The notes below the pieces were generated by a model. It was not told where the DNA came from and did no database searches. It was given only the letters and a program-made list of their open reading frames with translations. Below, piece after piece: positions 40,980 through 52,771 of a stretch of 64,000 bases of DNA. This DNA comes from Cordylochernes scorpioides. Taxonomy: Eukaryota; Arthropoda; Arachnida; Pseudoscorpiones; Chernetidae. How positions within the stretch are numbered: position 1 is the stretch's first letter; every line of letters starts with the position of its first letter. Both the position numbers and the translations under genes were made by a program. The stretch covers positions 144,259,081-144,323,080 of the forward strand of contig CP092865.1 in NCBI GenBank assembly GCA_030710605.1, in the 5' to 3' direction.

Positions 40980-41345
40980 ATAATATATTATGATGCATTA
41001 GCGCGCCATCTGTTATCAAAATTCGAAACTATTATAGACGCGTATGATTCTTTTAAAAAAAAAATTCTACTGTCCTTACTGCAATGGAAAAATTAATGGG
41101 AGGGCCTGGATCATCATAAATATCCATTCAAAGAGTCTAGCATCAGTATCACTATAAAAGGAAGTTCGAAAAATGCAATAAAACAGCGGTATGGTAGATT
41201 AAACTGGCGAAACCGCTTGGAGGGTTCACCACTGATGAGCCAGGCCCTCCCATTAATTTTTCCATTGCAGTAAGGACAGTAGAAATTATTTATTATTATA
41301 TAAAAATAATAATACGCGTCTATAATAGTTTCAAACATGATAATA
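40980..41345. mobile_element. long-armed MITE-B
   Basis: The left arm has ATGCATTAGCGCGCCATCTG and CGAAACTATTATAGACGCGT; the right arm has the complement of the latter (TACGCGTCTATAATAGTTTC). The MITE-B core lies reversed in between. Confidence 0.75.
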
Positions 41346-41367
41346 TAAACCGCTCCGCAAAATCTCA

Positions 41368-41800
41368 AAACACTCATGGACAAAACTTAAAGAAATGTAA
41401 AGTCTTTGATATCGCTTGTCGTCTATTTTTAGGGAGACAGAGGCAATTATGTTCACACTTGGTTATCTCGTGTGTCTTCAATAAAGGCTACTGTAATATC
41501 TTTCAGAGTAATTGTCTGAATCCTGATATACAAGCTAAAAGGTACAACTTCCTTAAGTTTTGTTTATGAGTTTATCTTTCAGAGTTATTGTCTGAATCCC
41601 GATATACATGCTAAAAGGTACAACTTCCTTAAGTTTTGTCTATGAGTGTATCTTTCAGAGTTATTGTCTGAATCCCGATATACATGCGGAAAGATACAAC
41701 TTCCTTAAGTTTTGTCCATGAGTGTATCTTTCAGAGTTATTGTCTGAATCCCGATATACATGCTGAAAGGTACAACTTCCTTAAGTTCTGTCCATGAGTG
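41368..41800. mobile_element. MITE-A with four tandem tails
   Basis: Left end ACTCATGGACAAAACTTAAA, then four tails of about 75 bp ending in variants of TTTTGTCCATGAGTGTAT. Confidence 0.8.
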
Positions 41801-41805
41801 TAAAT

Positions 41806-42063
41806 AGGGGTTAGTGGAGGAATGATAGAAGCCCTCGTTTTTCGACCGCTACGACCCGGGATTGAATCCCACATCAGACACTTTTTATAATTAAAAAATG
41901 ATCCAATGGCCTCCGATTCTTGCAAAAATCCAACCCCATCAGCGAGTGCAAGTAACCACAAACGGGACTCTGACATACTTGTAATTTCAAAAGTCGATCT
42001 GCTTTTCACACGCCAAATACTTTCCACCATGATTATCATGGCTTGTACCACGTGTACTAGGGA
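41806..42063 (+). mobile_element. SINE-2 copy
   Basis: GACCCGGGATTGAATCCCAC is the B-box region. GAGTGCAAGTAACCACAAAC and GTACCACGTGTACTAGGGAT mark the body and end. Lies directly behind a MITE-A. Confidence 0.7.
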
Positions 42064-42600
42064 TTTAAAAATATATAGTTTTAAAGAGTTTATATATATT
42101 TAGAGTCATGTTGTGTTCAGTATATCTATATGGCTATTGATTGTGGATTTTTGAAATATTCCATAGCTTCTATTATTAACCTTTTGGTTTTGCATGTTAT
42201 CTTGGATTGTAGAATTGTAAATTGTTCGAAATCTGTTTGATGCCCTGTAACGCTTTATTAATTACATATTTATGCTTCATTAATTGGGAACAAATATTCA
42301 TTAATCAATATTTGTGCACTTTGATTTTGTTTCTTTTCCAAACTATGACTTTAGGGTTACCATACGTCTAGGTCGAAATATGTTTGTTTGTTTTTTTTTT
42401 TGTAAAATTTTCTTTAAAAAAAAAAAAGAACCAACTAATGAATATCGAATTTTGTTTTTAGTATCAGTGCTAAATATTTATTTTACGATATGTGCCTAAT
42501 GATATAAAAATGGTTTTGATAATTACTCTTCTTTTTAATTGTTGTGGTGTGTGTGTGTGTGTGAGATGTATTTGCTCAGTTTTGTAAAAGAGTTGTATAT
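42064..42600. other. intron DNA, nothing recognised
   Basis: AT-rich, with a GT microsatellite at 42548-42562. Confidence 0.4.
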
Positions 42601-42601
42601 G

Positions 42602-42810
42602 TACTCATGGTGGACAAAACTTAAGGAAGTAGAATGTCTTTGATGTCACCCGTTGCCTATTTTTTTAAGGAGACAGAGGCAATTTTGTTCATATTTGGTT
42701 ATCTCGTCTGTCTTCAATAAAGGTCACTGTAATATCTTTCAGAGTTATTGTCTGAATCCCGATATACATGCTAAAGGGTACAACTTCCTTAAGTTTTGTC
42801 TAGAATTGTA
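42602..42810. mobile_element. MITE-A copy
   Basis: ACTCATGGTGGACAAAACTT at the left, GAGACAGAGGCAATTTTGTT inside, TTCCTTAAGTTTTGTCTAGA at the right. Confidence 0.7.
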
Positions 42811-42989
42811 TATCAAAACGGGAATTATAGTTTAAATTTACAAAATCAATTCGATTTAAAGAAATATGGAAGATATACAAAAATGAAGATAGATGTTCTA
42901 GAACTCTAGAATTATAGCAAAAGAGACATCCAAACAAGAACAAAAAGTCTGTTATAGGAAATGAAAACATTAAGACGCGAATGTTTCTT

Positions 42990-43680
42990 TCACCCATTAA
43001 ATCAAATTTCTATTGTCCTTACTGCGATGAAAAAAAATTGAGAGGGCTTGCTCATCAGTGGTGAACCTTCGGAGCGGTTTAACCAATTTAATCTATCACA
43101 CTGCTTCCTTAGAGCTCTAATACTGTATTGGATCATTCTGCTTTTATATGCTACACTGGAAGATGGAATCTTATAAATGGTATTTGAGCAAACTATGGAC
43201 ATTCAACATGCCAGTGTAGATATAGATGTAAAAATTGATTTATTTGATAAATAATATTCATGATGATCATCAAATATCTATCACTGATGAGCAATCTTCA
43301 CAATTCCTCGCTTAAACAAACTATTCAGGTTGAAAATGTAACCATCATTTTATCACTGTCTCAGCTAACAATCCTAAAAGAACTATTTAAAATTATTTAT
43401 AATAAATGAAAGTATTAAGTAATGAATTTTTCTTTTACACATTAAACAAACTTCTACTGTCATTACTGTAATGAAAAATATATTGGGAGAGTTTGGCTTA
43501 TCAGTAGTGAATCCTTCTGGCAGTTTCGCCAATTTAATCTACCAGACCGTTTTTTAGAGCTCTAATACCGTACTAGACGATTTTGCTTATATATGCTACA
43601 TTGAAGGGTGGAATCTTAGAAATGTTATTCAAGAAAACTATGTAAATAAGCTTTTAGGACTGTATATTTACATATAACTA
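42990..43680. mobile_element. two MITE-B copies
   Basis: 42990-43200 and 43435-43680 carry the family core (GAGGGCTTGCTCATCAGTGG; GAGTTTGGCTTATCAGTAGT) and CAAACTATGGACAT-like right parts. Confidence 0.7.
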
Positions 43681-43729
43681 TGTAAATGTAAAAATGATTT
43701 ATGAAAGAGTAAGTACATTAAAGTTGCTT

Positions 43730-44029
43730 GGAGAAATCTCTGTACTGTATGGAGAGTGATTCAGAACTTTCCATTTCATCCTAAGAAGCACGGCCTGGGA
43801 CAAACCGACAGGCAACAACTGTATTTCCAGGCTCAAAACTGGCCATACAAGACCACTCCTCTTCCAGGATGGTGACAAGACTTCTCACAATACACCATCT
43901 GTAAGACCAAAGAGGCCTCACCAGACCACCTCTTGGAATGTATGGGAGCCACAAGACAGGACCTATATTCCAACTCTACCAAGATTGTGAATTTGATCTA
44001 TGAATTCAGTCTCCATGACCTTGTATGAT
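43730..44029 (+). pseudogene. LINE ORF2 C-terminal fragment
   Basis: Encodes ISRLKTGHTRPLL and, after a register change, CKTKEASPDHLLECMGATRQ and DLYSNSTKIVNLIYEFSLHD before a stop. RLxTGHT...C...E...HLLxEC is the usual LINE tail. Confidence 0.7.
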
Positions 44030-44035
44030 TATGTA

Positions 44036-44255
44036 TACACTCATGAACAAAACTTAAGAAAGTTGTACCTTTTATCGTGTATATCGGTATTCAAATAATA
44101 ACACTGAAAGATATTTGATACACGGTGACTTTTATTGAAGACCACACGAGATAACCAAGTGTGAACAAAATTGTCTCTGTCTCCTTCAAAAAAATAGACG
44201 ATCGGCGACATCAAAGACGTTACACCTTCTTAAGTTTTGTCCATGAGGGTACATC
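44036..44255. mobile_element. MITE-A copy, reversed
   Basis: Starts ACTCATGAACAAAACTTAAG followed by the tail sequence (GTACCTTTTATCGTGTATAT), i.e. the orientation opposite to most copies. Ends near TAAGTTTTGTCCATGAGGGT. Confidence 0.7.
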
Positions 44256-44395
44256 TACTTCTCACTATGAATATGTCGCCACACATTCAATGCTTGTCAT
44301 GGAGACTGAATTCATAGATCAAGTTAACAATCTTGGTAAGGTTGGCATATATGTCCTTTCATTCATTGAATATCTAATTGCAATTATTTAGGATT

Positions 44396-44785
44396 TTATT
44401 GTCCTATCTTGAGCCTGTAAGGCCTCTCTGGTCCTGTAGATGGTGCACAATGTCTTAACGCCATCTGTGAAAAAAGTGATTTTGTATGGCGAGTTTTGAG
44501 GCTAAAAATATAAGACCGTCGTTCCATCCGACATTCCAGAATATCTCCAGTATTTTGGTTTAAATATGGGATGTCGACTTCTATATTTTTGTTTTGATTT
44601 TTCTTTGCTTTTAGGCATTTGAAGAAGTTGAAATCAAGGACTGAGTTAGGTATTGTTTCTGACTTTGCAAGCGTATCTGCTGTGTTATTGTCTATGTATG
44701 ATGGGATCCACTGGAAGGTGACTTGTGTTCCTCTGTGAAGTATGTCTAAATTCAGAGCAACGGTTGGGTCGTTGTACGATCCCAT
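44396..44785 (-). pseudogene. LINE fragment: RNase H end and C-terminus
   Basis: The frame includes VTFQWIPSYIDNNTADTLAK, the end of a retroelement RNase H domain (the usual form is WIPSHxGIxGNxxADxLAK), then SLKTRHTKS and a degenerate tail. Truncated and without the active-site part of RNase H. Confidence 0.7.
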
Positions 44786-45160
44786 TGTTGTATACAGTTA
44801 TAATATGTGCATATATAACAATATATCTGACAATACAGAATTAAAACAATAGAGAAATAATAAGCATATAATTGTTCTAGCACGATGCTATATATATATA
44901 TATATATATAAGATAAAAGTTGATAATTATTTTTGTGTTTAAGTTAGATGAGATTAAAAAGTTGTTTATATGTATTATTTTTATATCTTAATAGAATTTC
45001 CTTTTTATATATAAATATTACTATTATTAAAAGTTTTATATATAGTTATATCAATATATAAATCCATCTTAACTCACTCTATAATATCAATTTAAATTAT
45101 ATTTAAGATTTAAAATTTTATTTGATAAACTTTATTATTTACATTTCATATATATATATA
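44786..45160. other. very AT-rich DNA, target of the retrotransposon
   Basis: Contains (TA)n at 44889-44910 and just before the LTR at 45147-45160. Confidence 0.6.
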
Positions 45161-45976
45161 TGTGGCAATATCGTTGCGGGGTTTCTTGTTGTTTGATTTG
45201 AATGGTGAGGATTGATTGAAACGCAGTCGTTTGAGTGGAAGTTGCAGCATACAGTTAGGAATAATCAGGACACGTGATTGAGTTTGAAAATAAAGGCAAC
45301 GGGTTGGAGGAAAGAAAGTTTGATAAGAGCTGAGCGATTTGACTTATTAATTAGCTGATCACATGGCGGTGATGGTACTTAGCTGTGGGATGAGCAGAAG
45401 GGGAGAGATCTAGAGCCGATGTCACCTCCTTGGGAGCCCAAGCGTAACTAACTATTCTTGTCTTTCGATTTAACACCACGAGTCAGTTTCTCTCTGATTG
45501 GTTGAGAGATCTCACATGATCTTTCCCTATTGGTTGACCTACTTAAGGTGCTATCTTCTGATAGGCCGGCGGTTTCCTTTGGTGAAAGATATGATCTGCT
45601 TTGATAGGAAGTGTCGAGTGCCCTTTTGACTTTATTTACTTCCGTGTTATCAAATACGTCCTATCTTTGCCGGAAATGTTGGGCGTTAGCTTAATATTTA
45701 TAACTTCTGGTCACCGAATACATCCTGTTTTTCCAGGAAGTGTCGAGTGCTTCTTGTCTAATATAACTTCTGCGGTCACTAGAGACGACCGGTCTCTGCC
45801 CCTGCAATGTTGACACAGGGGTGCCAAAATAGTCGTGCCAGCTTTAGTCTTACTTCCTATATCTTTTGTTACTTTCTTTCCTCCATTTACCTTGTTCTTT
45901 ATTAAGTCTTTGAAAATCATACATGGTACATACATAGTGGGTCGGGGTTGCATTTAATTATATACAAATTATGACA
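45161..45976 (-). repeat. 3' LTR of the gypsy element
   Basis: Starts TGTGGCAATATCGTTGCGGG and ends ATACAAATTATGACA on the plus strand, i.e. TG...CA ends. Next to it inside the element (45977-45990) lies a purine-rich tract on the minus strand (GTAGGGGGCGCATC), the likely polypurine tract. Confidence 0.95.
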
Positions 45977-47910
45977 GATGCGCCCCCTACATGTGAAGAA
46001 TTCAAGAAGGGGTTAGCCTGAGAGAATTCTGTAAAGTGAAAAATAATTTTGTGGGAAAATTAGTTGTGGGTATTGAGTCTATATACAAGCATTGGTGGCG
46101 ATATAATAAGTATTATAGAATGGTGTTGATGATATAGGTTGAGTATAATTACTAGAAATCAAAAATTTTTTAATTGTAAGAAATCAATGAATGTTATGGT
46201 ACATAGTGGGCAAAAAAAGAAAATGCGCCTAAACGAATTCTACTCGAGTTAAGAAATGAATTCGAGGGAGTTCTATTAAGGCTTTGAAATCAAAATAAAA
46301 ATAATATAAAAATAGTTGAATGACATCAAAATTGAATGTGTTTGGTTGAAAAAGAAATATATTTTGTTGCATGGTGACAAAGACAACTGCTTAGTTACTT
46401 TTTTGCTCGAATTCTGAGAAAAAGGAATCGAGGAAATTTCATAAGGTGCTTTGAAATCAAAACAAAATGAAATAAGAGTAGTGAAATGAAATCAAAATTG
46501 AATGTGTTTGGTTGAATGGTGAGAGAAAAAAAAAAAAAAAAAAGGAAAAATGCCTAACCATATTCTAGTTCGAAATTGGGAATGAAATCGAAGGAATTCT
46601 ATTAGGGCTTTTGAGAAATCAACATAAAATAAGATAAAATAAAAGTTGAATGAAATCAAAGTGAAGGCTTGGTTGCACAAAAAAAAAAAGAAAAAGCCTT
46701 GTTGTATGAAAAAAAAAGAAAATGCTTTGTTGCGTTGGTGAAAAAAAAAAAGAATTGCCTAATTACTATCCTACTTGAGATTGGGGATGAAATCGAAGGG
46801 GTTTTCATTAGGTCTTTTGAGAAATCAAAATAAAAATAAAAATAAGAGTTGAACGGAATCAAAGTGAATGCTTGGTGCGTGGTGAGAAAAAAAGAAAAAA
46901 TGCCTAATTATGTTCTAGCTCGGAATTGGGAATGGAGACCGAGGGAGTTTTATTAGGGTTTGTGAGAAATCAAAATAAAAATAAAAATAAAAGTTGAGCG
47001 AAATCAAAGGTGAGTGCTTGAGAAAAAAAAAAAATGAAATATAAAAGGTTTCAACAACAAAGGGTGATTTAATGTTTTTAGTTTAATCGAAAACCAGTGT
47101 TTTCGTTGATAATTGAGTTGTGACAATATAAGTCAAGTGGTAAATAGAATGATAATTGGAGAAAAAAAAAATGATAATTAATGATAAAAAGTGGTAATAA
47201 GTTGAATAATTTGATAAATTGATTAAATATTTAACTTTTAATTGAGAGAAAATAATAAAAATGATTGATATGAAAAATAAGATGTATTGGTTGGAACCCT
47301 TTGGTATCTACATGCCCTGATCTAAATGTATTGATTGTTCCATTTTGCCCTATAAATGTTTTACTTGCTCAATTATGCCCTATAAATTTTTTGTCTCGTC
47401 TGTATCGACACTTAGGTGAAAAACGTGATTCTAGCCCTCAAGTGCATTTATGCTGTGTACAGGAGACATGGAAATCTATATAACCTTTATGTGTAATTTT
47501 TTGTCTTTGTGTGTGTGTTGTGAAAAATGTTAGAAGTCGGTTGTGTAAGGGTTGTGTGAGTTAGTTCTAGGTGTTGTTTCGTGGATGTGTAATTGGTTGG
47601 TAAAAATCGATATGTAGACTCGAACTGGAATCAAAACCGGTGGCATAGTGAGGTTCCCAGTTGACCTCAATAGGGGATCTTCTCATTGTAATTAGAGATA
47701 CGGAAGTGGGGTGTGTCGGGCAAAAGAGAGGGAATGAAATTGGAGATCGGACGAGGCGTTCCGCTTTGTTTACAGAGGCCGAATTCATCGCTGCGGACTA
47801 CACTTCCGTCGTGGTGTCTCAAATTCTCGTTTCCTGCCGTCTATTTACTTTTGGTGCGGCTCAGATCTTGTTTTTGGAGCATGACTTCTCTGGCATCGGT
47901 TGGTCATCCT
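45977..47910 (-). other. noncoding 3' region of the gypsy element with degenerate repeats
   Basis: Between pol and the 3' LTR. About six diverged units (46180-47040) share GAATTCTATTAGGGCTTTTG-like words, AAATCAAAATAAAAATA and an A-run. No env-like frame is found, and no other gene is supported. Confidence 0.7.
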
Positions 47911-50900
47911 TCAATTACTGATATCTCTTCGGAGTTTATTTAGATTTTCTGCGAAGATGGTTCCTAAAATTATGAGAAGTTTTATAAATATTTGTCCACA
48001 ATGAAAAATTGCTTGTCCTAAATTAAAAACTACCTCTTGTAGTTCGAAGATTTTCTGAACGGGCATGGCATAGATAAACAAGTAATTAATGAATAATATT
48101 GGGATACAGTTGTACGGTAGAATTAATAAACAAAGGATAAAAATCAGATGAAATATAGGATATTGCCCCATGTTCGTCCATATTTTTGTAATTAGGGACT
48201 CTGAAATATTGGCTTGAACCTTATGAATTGTAGAATTTGAATGATTGGTAGGTTCGCAGTTCTCCTGTTTTATATCTTTAGGGAGTGGTGTGATATGATT
48301 GAGCTGGTTGTCAGGTTTGCAGTTTTTAACGTCGGGGAAGAGTGATGTAAATCGTCTTGTTGCAAAAATGGCAGGGTCTAAATGCTTGAAAGGTTCGCTG
48401 CTGGTGGGTTTGAACCTTAATGACTCTGTTGGGAATAATTCGGGTGTTAAATGTTTGAAAGGGAACGTGTAATTGGGGTTGTGCTTTATATGATAGGTGT
48501 TAACGGCGGGTGGTGATATATAATGGATTTTTTCTGTATATAGTTTAAGTTTGTTGACGTGGATTGTGTCAGTGTCTCTTTGAAGTGGTTGATTTGGTCG
48601 ATCTATGCGGACCACATTTGGTGAAATAATTTCTAATATTGTGTGAGGTCCTGTGAAATATGGCGCAAGTTTCCCTGTATTTGGGTGGTGATATAATTTT
48701 ACTAACACTAGATCACCTACTTCGAAATGTGGTTGCTTGTGTCGTTTGTCATAAGTGTTTTTGTCTTGTAAATGTTTGTTTTGTGTGCGTGTGTGTGCAA
48801 TTTTTCTAGCTTTGTCGATATCTGGGTACGGTGTGTTATGATTTGAAATTTCTGGGGGTAGGATACCAAACATTAAGTATATGGGTGGAAAACCTGTGGT
48901 AGAGTGGGGTGTCTTATTATATATAAGTGTAACCTTCTTGACCAACTTGGTCCATGCGACCTTAGGATTTTCTAGGTGTAATAACCTCAGTTTTCCCGTG
49001 AGGGTGGCGTTCAGGCGTTCACATAGGCCGTTGGCTTGTGGGTTGTTGCTGGTTGTGATTAACGGGTGAATATTTCTATTAAGGAGAAAACTACGAAATT
49101 TGGGTGAAGTGAAGGCAGGGGCTCTATCTGTAAGAAGGCGTTTTGGAGAACCATCCTGGAATACTCGTTTAAGTACCTGTTGGTAGGTGGTGGTACTGGT
49201 GGATTTAGATGGAAAAGCCCACGCGTAGCGTGAAAAATGATCGACTACCACATGGAGGTATACCTTGGTGTTGCCATATTTAGCAAATCCTGCTATGGTG
49301 TCCAGAGATAAAAGGTCGAAGGGTTCTTTAGATTCCGGAGGTTGACTTAATTCTCCGTAAGTGGGTCCTACTGGACGTTTTGTTAATTGACAGGTGGGAC
49401 AGGTCTTAACTCTTTGTTTAATATCTTTTGACATACCTTGCCAGTAATATTGTGTGGAGATGATTCGTGACATTTGTGAAATACCGGGGTGATTGTATTG
49501 TGTGTGTACTGTTTGTAAGAGTTGTTGTATGAGTGGTTTTGGAAGTATAATCTTGGTTACACCTTTTCGGGAAACTGTATGTAGTCCATTACGATCAATG
49601 GTCAAGCTAGACTCTTTCGATGGAGGAGGTTGATGGGTCTTGATAAGGGTGGCGTCCAAGAATCCACAAAACGGGTTACGGGACAAGAGATCTGCTTCGT
49701 ATTGTAGTTTTCCCTTTATGTAGCGGACCTCATATTCGTAACTCGATAGTCGTAAACTCCATCGAAACAGTCTGCCGGACGGGTTTTTGATGGTTTTCAA
49801 CCACTGTAATGCGTGATGGTCAGAAAATATAGTAAATTTTCTGCCCATAAGATAGATGCGAAACTTCTCCACACTCTCAATGATTGCTAAGCACTCAAGT
49901 TCAGAGATGGAGTAGTTTTTCTCGTGTGGGCGCAATGTTCGGCTGAAATATTGAACTGGATATACGTTTCCGTCAGGGTGAACTTGTTTGAGAATGCCTG
50001 CTATACCGAGGGTGGATGCATCGCAATACACTTGGCATGGCAGACCTTCTTTGTAAAGGTGTAAAATGGGGTGTTGTGTGAGGTTTCCTTTCAGGTCAAT
50101 GAACGCCTCTTGACAAGCTTCATTCCAGTTCCACACGACGTCCTTTTTGAGGAGATTGTTGAGTGGTGCTCGCAAGCGAGCGTATTCCGGAATGAATTTG
50201 TTATAGACGTTCACAGCGCCTAAGAAGGATTGTAGTGTTTTTCGGTTGTGTGGTTGTTTTATGGCGTGGATGATGTCGGTATTGCGTGTAAGTGGTGTAA
50301 TTGTACCAGCTGTGGTGGTGTAACCTAGAAAATTTATGGATTGCTTAAAAAATTCGCATTTTGCGAAGTTAAGTTGTAACTTCTCCGCTTCGCAAAAGGC
50401 GAAAAATTGTCGCAGGTGGTTTTGATGCTCCTCCAACGTGTTGGAGTAAATGATGAAATCATCAAAGTAATGTGCCACACAGTCAAGTCCGTGTCTCTGT
50501 AGGACCTGACTTATGGCTCGTTCGTAAATCTGAGGACTGGTTTTTAACCCGAAAGGTAATCGAGTGGGTTGGTATAATCCTTCAAAGGTGGCAAATGCCA
50601 ACAGTGGTCGAGAATCGGGGTGTATTGGGACTTGCCAATACGCAGAGGATATGTCGGCCGTGGAAAAATATTTGGCCTGTGCGAGGCGGTCTAGGATATC
50701 CTCGATTCTCGGGAGGGGATGGACATCAGAGCTGATTAGCTCATTCACCTTCCTATAATCGATACAAAACCGTTTGGTTTTGTCGCGCTTAGTGACGAGG
50801 GTGACAGGGCTCGAGAAAGGTGAAAAAGATTGCTCTATGATGCCGTTCTCCAGCATTTGTTGTATTTGGTTACGGATTTCTTGTTGGTCACATATCGGAA

Positions 50901-52092
50901 CACGATATGGACGTATGGTGATTATTTTTTCGGAATTCGTGGGTATTTTTACTGGTGGAATCCGTAAGCATGGTACGTTGAATTTGTCCTGTGAAAAAAT
51001 GTGAGTGTACCTTTGTAGAAGTGTTGTGAACTGTGGTGTATAATGAGTGTTAGGTGTTGTGTTGTAGTATGTATGTGGTAAAGGTTTTTGTTGTGTATTA
51101 GTGTGAGTGTCGATTTCGTTGTGTGGGTTGGTCATGTGAGAGTTGTGCAACGGTGTGTGATCATCTATGTTTTTGGTGTGCGAGTTATCCCGCTGTGTGG
51201 GTGCGTTTTGGACAGGTTCATAAGTTGAAGTTGTTGTGGTTTGATTATTTGAGGGCATGTAAAAAGGGCAATTGGCTTTAGTGAAGAAGGGGCATGTAGA
51301 TAAGTGGGGTTTTCTCAATGAATGCACGCAATGGTTGTCATAGGCGGAAAGTTGGGATGTGGGGAAAATTTTTTGTGACATCGCCTGACACTGCCAGTAC
51401 GTGCATACATTGGACACATGATTAAAATGGTAGGAAAGGGTAGACAATGGGGCGTCCAGCTGGAGTATAGTGCATTTATTAAAATCTATGGTTAATCTGA
51501 ATTTATGGAGGCTATTGATACTAAGAATTCCGAATGGCAATGGTGCATTTACTACATGGAAATACTCCTTTCGTGATATTTGTCCTATTGTCAGTGGGAT
51601 AGCTAGTTTACCCATGGTTTTTGCAAATCCGTTTAGGGTTTGGAGGTGTAGTGACTGTCCCTCAAGGGTTAAATTAGGCAGGTGGGTTTTTAGCATATGA
51701 TAAATACTATATGGCACTATACTCAGGCTGGCGCCTGTATCAATTAAAAAGGGGCATGATACATTAGGGGTTAGAAAAAGTTTGACAGTCAGTTGGTTTA
51801 GGGATCCTACCTCAGTCTCGAAAGGGCTGCTCGACTGGGGTGTCCCTGGCTTGACTTGGTTGTTGTGGAATCGGGGCTGGTTGTTTTGGGACTGTTTGCA
51901 CCGTCCGCACTTTTTCGTGGATCGTCGGGACTGGTCGACGTTGGCATTCGCTATGCCAGTGTCTCGCGCCGCAGAACTTGCAATTGGACGGCGGAAGAGG
52001 TGCATTCCATGCACCTGGGCGTCGGGGTGTGCTGTGGTACGGACCCGACATTGTGGGTGGTTGATCTTCTCTGGATCGCGTTGCCGGTACAC
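47911..52092 (-). CDS. pol: gypsy Pol polyprotein (protease, RT, RNase H, integrase)
   Basis: A 1393-codon frame. Protease: LIDTGAS near residue 118. Reverse transcriptase: FCIDYRKVN, LPFGLKTSP and YFDDFIIYS (the catalytic box reads YFDD). RNase H: YCDAST, SELECLAI, FSDHHALQW, EADLLSR. Integrase: HHCC zinc finger (HTQYNHPG ... CPTCQ), then D, D and E in SLDTI, TDRAPAF and GLCERLN, and a GPY/F-like region near PYFTGPH. About the last 100 residues include hydrophobic, membrane-like stretches (FHLIFILCLLILPYN). The frame overlaps gag by 281 nt in the +1 register. Described as an intact-looking element, not a host gene. Confidence 0.95.
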   Translation of the reverse strand: MYRQRDPEKINHPQCRVRTTAHPDAQVHGMHLFRRPIASSAARDTGIANANVDQSRRSTKKCGRCKQSQNNQPRFHNNQVKPGTPQSSSPFETEVGSLNQLTVKLFLTPNVSCPFLIDTGASLSIVPYSIYHMLKTHLPNLTLEGQSLHLQTLNGFAKTMGKLAIPLTIGQISRKEYFHVVNAPLPFGILSINSLHKFRLTIDFNKCTILQLDAPLSTLSYHFNHVSNVCTYWQCQAMSQKIFPTSQLSAYDNHCVHSLRKPHLSTCPFFTKANCPFYMPSNNQTTTTSTYEPVQNAPTQRDNSHTKNIDDHTPLHNSHMTNPHNEIDTHTNTQQKPLPHTYYNTTPNTHYTPQFTTLLQRYTHIFSQDKFNVPCLRIPPVKIPTNSEKIITIRPYRVPICDQQEIRNQIQQMLENGIIEQSFSPFSSPVTLVTKRDKTKRFCIDYRKVNELISSDVHPLPRIEDILDRLAQAKYFSTADISSAYWQVPIHPDSRPLLAFATFEGLYQPTRLPFGLKTSPQIYERAISQVLQRHGLDCVAHYFDDFIIYSNTLEEHQNHLRQFFAFCEAEKLQLNFAKCEFFKQSINFLGYTTTAGTITPLTRNTDIIHAIKQPHNRKTLQSFLGAVNVYNKFIPEYARLRAPLNNLLKKDVVWNWNEACQEAFIDLKGNLTQHPILHLYKEGLPCQVYCDASTLGIAGILKQVHPDGNVYPVQYFSRTLRPHEKNYSISELECLAIIESVEKFRIYLMGRKFTIFSDHHALQWLKTIKNPSGRLFRWSLRLSSYEYEVRYIKGKLQYEADLLSRNPFCGFLDATLIKTHQPPPSKESSLTIDRNGLHTVSRKGVTKIILPKPLIQQLLQTVHTQYNHPGISQMSRIISTQYYWQGMSKDIKQRVKTCPTCQLTKRPVGPTYGELSQPPESKEPFDLLSLDTIAGFAKYGNTKVYLHVVVDHFSRYAWAFPSKSTSTTTYQQVLKRVFQDGSPKRLLTDRAPAFTSPKFRSFLLNRNIHPLITTSNNPQANGLCERLNATLTGKLRLLHLENPKVAWTKLVKKVTLIYNKTPHSTTGFPPIYLMFGILPPEISNHNTPYPDIDKARKIAHTRTQNKHLQDKNTYDKRHKQPHFEVGDLVLVKLYHHPNTGKLAPYFTGPHTILEIISPNVVRIDRPNQPLQRDTDTIHVNKLKLYTEKIHYISPPAVNTYHIKHNPNYTFPFKHLTPELFPTESLRFKPTSSEPFKHLDPAIFATRRFTSLFPDVKNCKPDNQLNHITPLPKDIKQENCEPTNHSNSTIHKVQANISESLITKIWTNMGQYPIFHLIFILCLLILPYNCIPILFINYLFIYAMPVQKIFELQEVVFNLGQAIFHCGQIFIKLLIILGTIFAENLNKLRRDISN

Positions 52093-52744
52093 TGGGCCCG
52101 TGGATCCGCTGTACCAGGCGGAACCATTCTCCTAGGTTCTCGGGAGGTACTACGCGGACTAGGCGCTGGTCGTTGAATGGCAGTCCTTCTGTCAGCGTCT
52201 CGAGGATCACCTCTTGTGGAAGTCCTAGTTGCAATCCCATGGCGGTTTTCTCCCGGTAGTAGGTCTCTAAGTTGGCTTGTCCAGTGAGTTTCATGGCGAA
52301 ATATTTCGCAAAGGACGCTTCGCTTGACTCAGGGTAGAGATCTAGGAGGATTTGTCTCACCTGGAAATAACTCCGGTCGGCCAGCCGAAGTTTCCTGAAG
52401 AGCTCCAGGGGTTGTCGCACCAGGTAGTTTGGCAGGCGCAGTAATTTTTCTTGTTCTTCCATGGATGCGTCTTCCATTTTTCGGTCGAACGTCTGGAAAA
52501 ATTGTGTCGCGCTGTATGTGCCGTCGAAAGGCGGGATCGCCGATTCCGCTCCATCCGAAATTTTTGCCCGGGTTAGAAGCGTTGACAGCTGATTGACGGC
52601 GTCCGCTAGGGGCGCAGTTGTCTCTCGGCCGATCACTTCCTGTCTTTCTTCTGCCCCTTCGTTCTCTCTTGCTTCTTGCCTTCTTTCCATTGTTTCCGTT
52701 GGACCGTCTGACTTTACGCCTATGGGATCCTGATTTAATTCCAT
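51812..52744 (-). CDS. gag: gypsy Gag
   Basis: From the ATG at 52744 it gives 310 residues: a charged N-terminus, a capsid-like middle (FDRKMEDASMEEQEKLLRLP) and a zinc knuckle CKFCGARHWHSEC near residue 255, one residue shorter than the canonical CX2CX4HX4C. The frame is in fact open further, through the LTR junction to an ATG at 52861 inside the LTR. I prefer 52744 because it lies within the internal region. Confidence 0.88.
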   Translation of the reverse strand: MELNQDPIGVKSDGPTETMERRQEARENEGAEERQEVIGRETTAPLADAVNQLSTLLTRAKISDGAESAIPPFDGTYSATQFFQTFDRKMEDASMEEQEKLLRLPNYLVRQPLELFRKLRLADRSYFQVRQILLDLYPESSEASFAKYFAMKLTGQANLETYYREKTAMGLQLGLPQEVILETLTEGLPFNDQRLVRVVPPENLGEWFRLVQRIHGPSVPATRSREDQPPTMSGPYHSTPRRPGAWNAPLPPSNCKFCGARHWHSECQRRPVPTIHEKVRTVQTVPKQPAPIPQQPSQARDTPVEQPFRD

Positions 52745-52771
52745 CTCACTATCCTGTCGACTTAGCCGTTC

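Noticed and set aside
45601..45953. Small ORFs in the LTRs (also at 53212-53564)
   Set aside because: Identical in both LTRs because the LTRs are copies; no domain is visible.
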